Assembly (NCBI GenBank): GCA_900553335.1 | Contig: USCU01000052.1 | Location: 1-7,571 of the forward strand | Direction of reading: 5' to 3' | Length of the DNA stretch: 7,571 nucleotides | Origin: an uncultured Ruminococcus sp. | GTDB taxonomy: Bacteria > Bacillota > Clostridia > Oscillospirales > Ruminococcaceae | Shown: in pieces, positions 5,657 through 7,571 of the stretch | Numbering within the stretch: position 1 is the first letter of the stretch | Layout: the number at the start of each line of letters is the position of its first letter | The notes under the pieces: model-generated | Seen by the model: the letters and a program-made list of their open reading frames with translations, nothing else | What the model was told of the DNA's origin: nothing | Databases searched by the model: none | Program-made: the position numbers and the translations under genes

Positions 5657-5746
5657 TGGCGGAGAGTGTGGGATTCGAACCCACGAGCCCGTGATGGGCT
5701 ACCTGATTTCGAGTCAGGCTCGTTATGACCACTTCGATAACTCTCC
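5657..5746 (-). tRNA. tRNA-Ser(CGA), complete with encoded CCA
   Basis: The minus strand folds as a complete class II tRNA. The acceptor stem is GGAGAGT/ACTCTCC (5740-5746 with 5661-5667), the discriminator is G, and CCA is encoded (5657-5659). The anticodon stem CCTGA/TCAGG closes the loop CTCGAAA, giving anticodon CGA, which reads UCG serine codons. A long variable arm (GCCC-atcac-GGGC) and the T-arm GTGGGTTCGAATCCCAC are both intact. Acceptor halves match each other fully. Its 3' end faces the integrase gene, so it is the probable attachment site of the element. Possible promoters are at 5834-5862 and 5972-6000; a terminator follows at 5604-5645. Confidence 0.95.
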
Positions 5747-5791
5747 GTGTTTTATCTTCAACATCAGCCCTCAAAAAGCACTTCGGAAAAA

Positions 5792-5814
5792 GGAGAGAAC
5801 TGATGGAGAGAACT
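5792..5814 (+). repeat. GGAGAGAACT direct repeats, far side of tRNA
   Basis: Two perfect copies, 5792-5801 and 5805-5814, start 13 bases apart. They match the copies at 5550 and 5571 in sequence and orientation, so the intact tRNA is bracketed by two pairs. This is the layout of a complete attP-like region with both arms. Confidence 0.55.
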
Positions 5815-5833
5815 AAGGATTATTCAGTTGTTA

Positions 5834-5862
5834 ATGATACTCGAAAATCCCTGTAAAATCAA
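5834..5862 (-). promoter_or_regulatory. Possible promoter for the intact tRNA-Ser
   Basis: On the minus strand TTGATT (5857-5862, 4/6), 17 bases and TATCAT (5834-5839, 5/6) form a plausible promoter about 80 bases before the tRNA 5' end. It could have come with the insertion and would free the tRNA from reliance on the stronger promoter further upstream. Confidence 0.4.
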
Positions 5863-5899
5863 GGTTTTTCGGCGGAGTGCTTCCAAAAAGGTCATTCGT

Positions 5900-5939
5900 T
5901 TTCGAGTCAGCCCCGTTATGACCACTTCGATACGTCTCC
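5900..5939 (-). pseudogene. 5' half of a second tRNA-Ser(CGA), truncated after the anticodon loop
   Basis: These 40 bases align without gaps to 5707-5746, the 5' half of the intact tRNA-Ser, at 36 of 40 positions. The four differences are two in the acceptor stem and two near the base of the anticodon stem. Identity stops right after the anticodon loop CTCGAAA, and no variable arm or T-arm follows, so it cannot make a tRNA. It lies 26 bases or so after the predicted start of a strong promoter, so it was probably the original chromosomal locus, broken by recombination in the anticodon loop. Confidence 0.8.
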
Positions 5940-5971
5940 GAATATGAGCTGCCAACCAAGACAGCTTTTGT

Positions 5972-6000
5972 ATTATATCATATTTTCAAAGCAAATGCAA
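5972..6000 (-). promoter_or_regulatory. Strong promoter upstream of the tRNA-Ser fragment
   Basis: On the minus strand TTGCAT (5995-6000, 4/6), 17 bases and TATAAT (5972-5977, 6/6). The transcript would read the 40-base tRNA fragment, cross about 150 bases of arm-like sequence and then reach the intact tRNA. The rest of 5940-6053 holds no gene; a T-rich stretch at 6004-6040 lies beyond the end of the GyrI-like gene. Confidence 0.6.
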
Positions 6001-6053
6001 GTGCTTTTTTTACTGCTTTTATTCTAAGATTTTTTCATTAAACAAGATTGAGC

Positions 6054-6683
6054 TTATATCCTTTTAATAGGGTGCCTTATAACAGTTTTTAATTTTTCCG
6101 AGGCAACTCGCCTTGCATCGGACAGATATATTTCGTGATGAAAACGTTTATCGGTTATATCAAGAGCATATCCGTTTTTTGCGGCAAATTCATTCATAAG
6201 CCGCACAGTTTCAGGTTCATTGTCATAAGAACCTATATGCATACACTGAACGCATAAACCTTCGTTATATGTAAGAAATTCTACATTTGAAAAGTCGATT
6301 TTCTTTTTAGCTTTAGCTTCCGAAATTGCCAAATCAAAGTCCTTTTTTACAAAGTCGGGCAGACGAATTAAAGAGATCCAGCAAAAGTCATTTTTACGGC
6401 TGTAGTCAATTTCGGTTTTGCCTTCCTGCCACCAGAAGCCCTCTAGAGGAGGTACAACATAATCGAAGTATCCATCGATCTGATGATCACCTTTTTTGCT
6501 CATTTTTATTGTAAAGGCAATTGCATAAAGAAGCCCTATTGTTTTTTTATAATCACCATTTTCATCGTTTGGATCGCCTTTTCCCCGTACGGCAATGTAA
6601 TTCATTGACGGAACTTCAACAATCGACGGTGCTTTTTTCGGCATATAAAATTCCTTGTATTCTTTTTTATAGTCAAAAGCCAT
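6054..6683 (-). CDS. GyrI-like small-molecule-binding domain protein
   Basis: The 209-residue product belongs to the GyrI-like (SOUL/Rob C-terminal-type effector-binding) family. It belongs to the stand-alone branch beginning MAFDYKKEYKEFYMPK and carrying MNYIAVRGKGDPN (28-40), YTIKMSKKGDH-like (57-67), FDYVVPPLEGFWW (73-85), WISLIRLPDFV (102-112), and HHEIYLSDARR (182-192). Members bind small hydrophobic or cationic compounds; some relatives hydrolyse cyclopropane-containing DNA-alkylating agents, but substrate cannot be read from sequence. It is cytosolic, with no signal peptide or membrane segment. ATG 6683 follows TAGGAGGA (6689-6696). A promoter lies at 6717-6745, just after the crp-like gene, so it can be expressed alone. 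The family is usually chromosomal. Confidence 0.9.
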   Translation of the reverse strand: MAFDYKKEYKEFYMPKKAPSIVEVPSMNYIAVRGKGDPNDENGDYKKTIGLLYAIAFTIKMSKKGDHQIDGYFDYVVPPLEGFWWQEGKTEIDYSRKNDFCWISLIRLPDFVKKDFDLAISEAKAKKKIDFSNVEFLTYNEGLCVQCMHIGSYDNEPETVRLMNEFAAKNGYALDITDKRFHHEIYLSDARRVASEKLKTVIRHPIKRI

Positions 6684-6716
6684 TTTTATCCTCCTATGAT
6701 TTTCAGATTAACTTAA

Positions 6717-6745
6717 AGTATACCACAAAACAAATGTGCCGGCAA
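6717..6745 (-). promoter_or_regulatory. Promoter of the GyrI-like gene
   Basis: On the minus strand TTGCCG (6740-6745, 4/6), 17 bases and TATACT (6717-6722, 5/6). The -35 begins one base after the crp-like stop codon. The spacer holds CACA-N7-TGTG (6724-6738), a loose inverted repeat that could be a regulator site. Confidence 0.55.
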
Positions 6746-6746
6746 C

Positions 6747-7388
6747 CTAAATCTCAGTTTGTAAAAGAGTTATCTTTTTTGCCTTTGAGATTATTATTCC
6801 TTCTTCGCGCATTTTTTTCATTTCCCTAAGCATTGCGCTTCGGTCAACACAAAGATAATCGGCAAGACTTCCAAGTGAAAACGGGAGAGCAAAGGACATT
6901 TTATTTTGTTTTTTAGATTCTAAAATGAAATAAGACAAAAGCTTTTTTCTAAGCGTTCGCTGGCTAAGGATATCAATTTTTGCACTCTGTTCGATCGATC
7001 TTTCCGCAAGAATGTTGAGCATATTGCTTACAAAAACAGAGTGATGCTCACAGGCCTTTTCACATCTTTTAACTATATGATAGTAGTCTATAAACAAAAT
7101 CTCGCAGTTTTTTGAGCATACAACTCTAGTATCACTGTCGCCGGGTAGATAAGTGAAAAGCTTGCCGAAAACTTCACTCTCGGAAAGCCTTTCGTGAATC
7201 GTTCGGTTTCCGTCAATGTCGTATTTGACAACTTCAGCTTCTCCTTTTAGGATGATTCCTATGCTTTCATTTTGATTTGAATAATTTATTATTGTTTCTC
7301 CCGTCTTGTATGAGCGGGTTGTCGATTTGAAGCAGCTGCACATTTGTGAAAAAGATCTTTCGTTAATGCCATCAAAAATATTCGTCAT
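6747..7388 (-). CDS. Crp/Fnr-family transcriptional regulator
   Basis: The 213-residue protein has an N-terminal cyclic-nucleotide-binding-type beta barrel (about 15-105, with IGIILKGEAEVVKYDIDGNR at 43-62 and a VFGKLFTYLP-type turn). A long dimerisation helix spans about 112-140, and a C-terminal winged helix-turn-helix about 168-200 (SLGSLADYLCVDRSAMLREM). The wing-helix motif is the LADYLxVDRSAxxREL pattern common in clostridial Crp/Fnr proteins of unknown effector. Cys95, Cys109 and Cys113 fit positions often conserved in this branch; there is no N-terminal four-cysteine iron-sulphur motif as in Fnr. ATG 7388 follows AGGAGT (7395-7400) by six bases. It may regulate the neighbouring GyrI-like gene, which is inferred from position only. 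Confidence 0.9.
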   Translation of the reverse strand: MTNIFDGINERSFSQMCSCFKSTTRSYKTGETIINYSNQNESIGIILKGEAEVVKYDIDGNRTIHERLSESEVFGKLFTYLPGDSDTRVVCSKNCEILFIDYYHIVKRCEKACEHHSVFVSNMLNILAERSIEQSAKIDILSQRTLRKKLLSYFILESKKQNKMSFALPFSLGSLADYLCVDRSAMLREMKKMREEGIIISKAKKITLLQTEI

Positions 7389-7429
7389 AAAATTACTCCT
7401 TTTTTAATTTTGCCGTCTTAAAAGCTCGT

Positions 7430-7459
7430 GTTATAGGGGTTTTGTAAAACAACTGTCCA
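7430..7459 (-). promoter_or_regulatory. Promoter of the crp-like gene with palindrome in spacer
   Basis: On the minus strand TGGACA (7454-7459, 5/6), 18 bases and TATAAC (7430-7435, 5/6). Between them is GTTTT-gt-AAAAC (7439-7450), a perfect 5-bp inverted repeat that could allow autoregulation. The rest of 7460-7516 is AT-rich sequence with no gene seen. Confidence 0.5.
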
Positions 7460-7516
7460 TTTTTTTGTGTACTGTATCTATGTGTCTTGACCAAAACAAA
7501 TCACTATATATTGTAT

Positions 7517-7571
7517 CTGTCTCTTATACACATCTGACGCTGACGACGATCTACTCTGTGTAGATCTCGGT
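7517..7571. other. Illumina Nextera adapter contamination (artefact)
   Basis: CTGTCTCTTATACACATCT (7517-7535) is the exact Tn5 mosaic end used in Nextera libraries. GACGCTGaCGACGA (7536-7549) is the read-1 linker with one mismatch (A for C at 7543). TCTACTCT (7550-7557) is an 8-base barcode, the reverse complement of AGAGTAGA (i5 index 504). GTGTAGATCTCGGT (7558-7571) is the start of the P5 flow-cell sequence. The order is exactly that of read-through, so genomic sequence ends at about 7516. Confidence 0.97.

Larger units (their letters stand above)
380..5746 (+). mobile_element. Integrative, possibly mobilisable element next to tRNA-Ser (approximate limits)
   Basis: Seven co-directional genes form a recognisable element: HTH excisionase type, Cys_rich_VLP, RepA-like ATPase, RHH protein, MobC, ParB family and tyrosine integrase. 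The integrase lies directly beside the 3' end of tRNA-Ser(CGA), the usual arrangement for tRNA-integrating elements. The right limit is set at the tRNA because the crossover probably lies in it. The left limit is not resolved: I found no copy of the tRNA 3' half between 235 and 530, so the true left attachment site may be outside the window or too diverged to see. No conjugation channel genes, relaxase, or cargo genes are present. At about 5.3 kb it would be a minimal element, or a derivative that lost genes. Confidence 0.6.

Noticed and set aside
5501..5774. Short frames reading WDSNPRARDG on plus and HHGLVGSNPTLSAR on minus
   Set aside because: These peptides are the classic translation of a tRNA-Ser gene and are not coding.
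5550..5814. GGAGAGAACT repeats as a CRISPR array
   Set aside because: The units are ten bases, spacing is irregular (21, 221, 13), and a tRNA gene lies between them.
7517..7535. Tn5 mosaic end as a real transposon terminus
   Set aside because: It is followed by linker, barcode and P5 sequence, which is a library adapter and not an insertion element.

Overview
The window looks like part of a draft contig from a low-to-moderate GC member of the Clostridia (Firmicutes), probably a gut Oscillospiraceae/Ruminococcaceae-type organism. This rests on strong AGGAGG-type ribosome binding sites, TTG/GTG starts, and the families present: Cys_rich_VLP, clostridial Crp/Fnr and the GyrI-like FDYVVPPLEGFWW family. 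The last 55 bases are not genomic. They are an Illumina Nextera adapter with an i5 barcode, so the right edge is an untrimmed read end.

Layout. (1) 1-234, minus: the start of a P-loop ATPase gene that runs off the left edge, with its own promoter at 272-300. (2) About 380-5746: a compact integrative element, all genes on the plus strand. It has a non-coding leader ending in two stem-loops, an excisionase-type HTH protein (750-1016), a Cys_rich_VLP zinc-ribbon protein (970-1329), a RepA-like hexameric helicase/ATPase (1455-2471), a small ribbon-helix-helix mobilisation-type protein (2529-2789), MobC (2913-3251), a ParB-family protein (3266-4183) and a tyrosine integrase (4306-5478). (3) 5657-5746, minus: a complete tRNA-Ser(CGA), its 3' end facing the integrase, with a terminator after it. 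About 190 bases further right is a 40-base 5' half of a second tRNA-Ser(CGA), cut exactly after the anticodon loop and preceded by a strong promoter. (4) 6054-7388, minus: two chromosomal-type genes, a GyrI-like small-molecule-binding protein and a Crp/Fnr regulator, each with a recognisable promoter.

How it fits together. The integrase sits beside the 3' half of a tRNA gene, as expected for an element that integrates in tRNA-Ser. A truncated tRNA copy that stops at the anticodon loop points to that loop as the crossover site. Four copies of GGAGAGAACT (one 9/10 in the strict sense) flank the intact tRNA, two on each side, and a further 9/10 match overlaps the integrase promoter; these are candidate integrase arm sites. 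Between the helicase and ParB genes are two structured stretches (2432-2504 and 2801-2894) that could be replication or transfer origins. The element has two accessory mobilisation proteins but no relaxase in the window, so if it is mobile by conjugation it probably borrows a relaxase.

Nothing here is a clear new defence or metabolic system. The most unusual signals are the symmetric 9-bp-spaced TGACG/CGTCA array, the tRNA-Ser attachment region, and the MobC-to-ParB junction where a relaxase would be expected.
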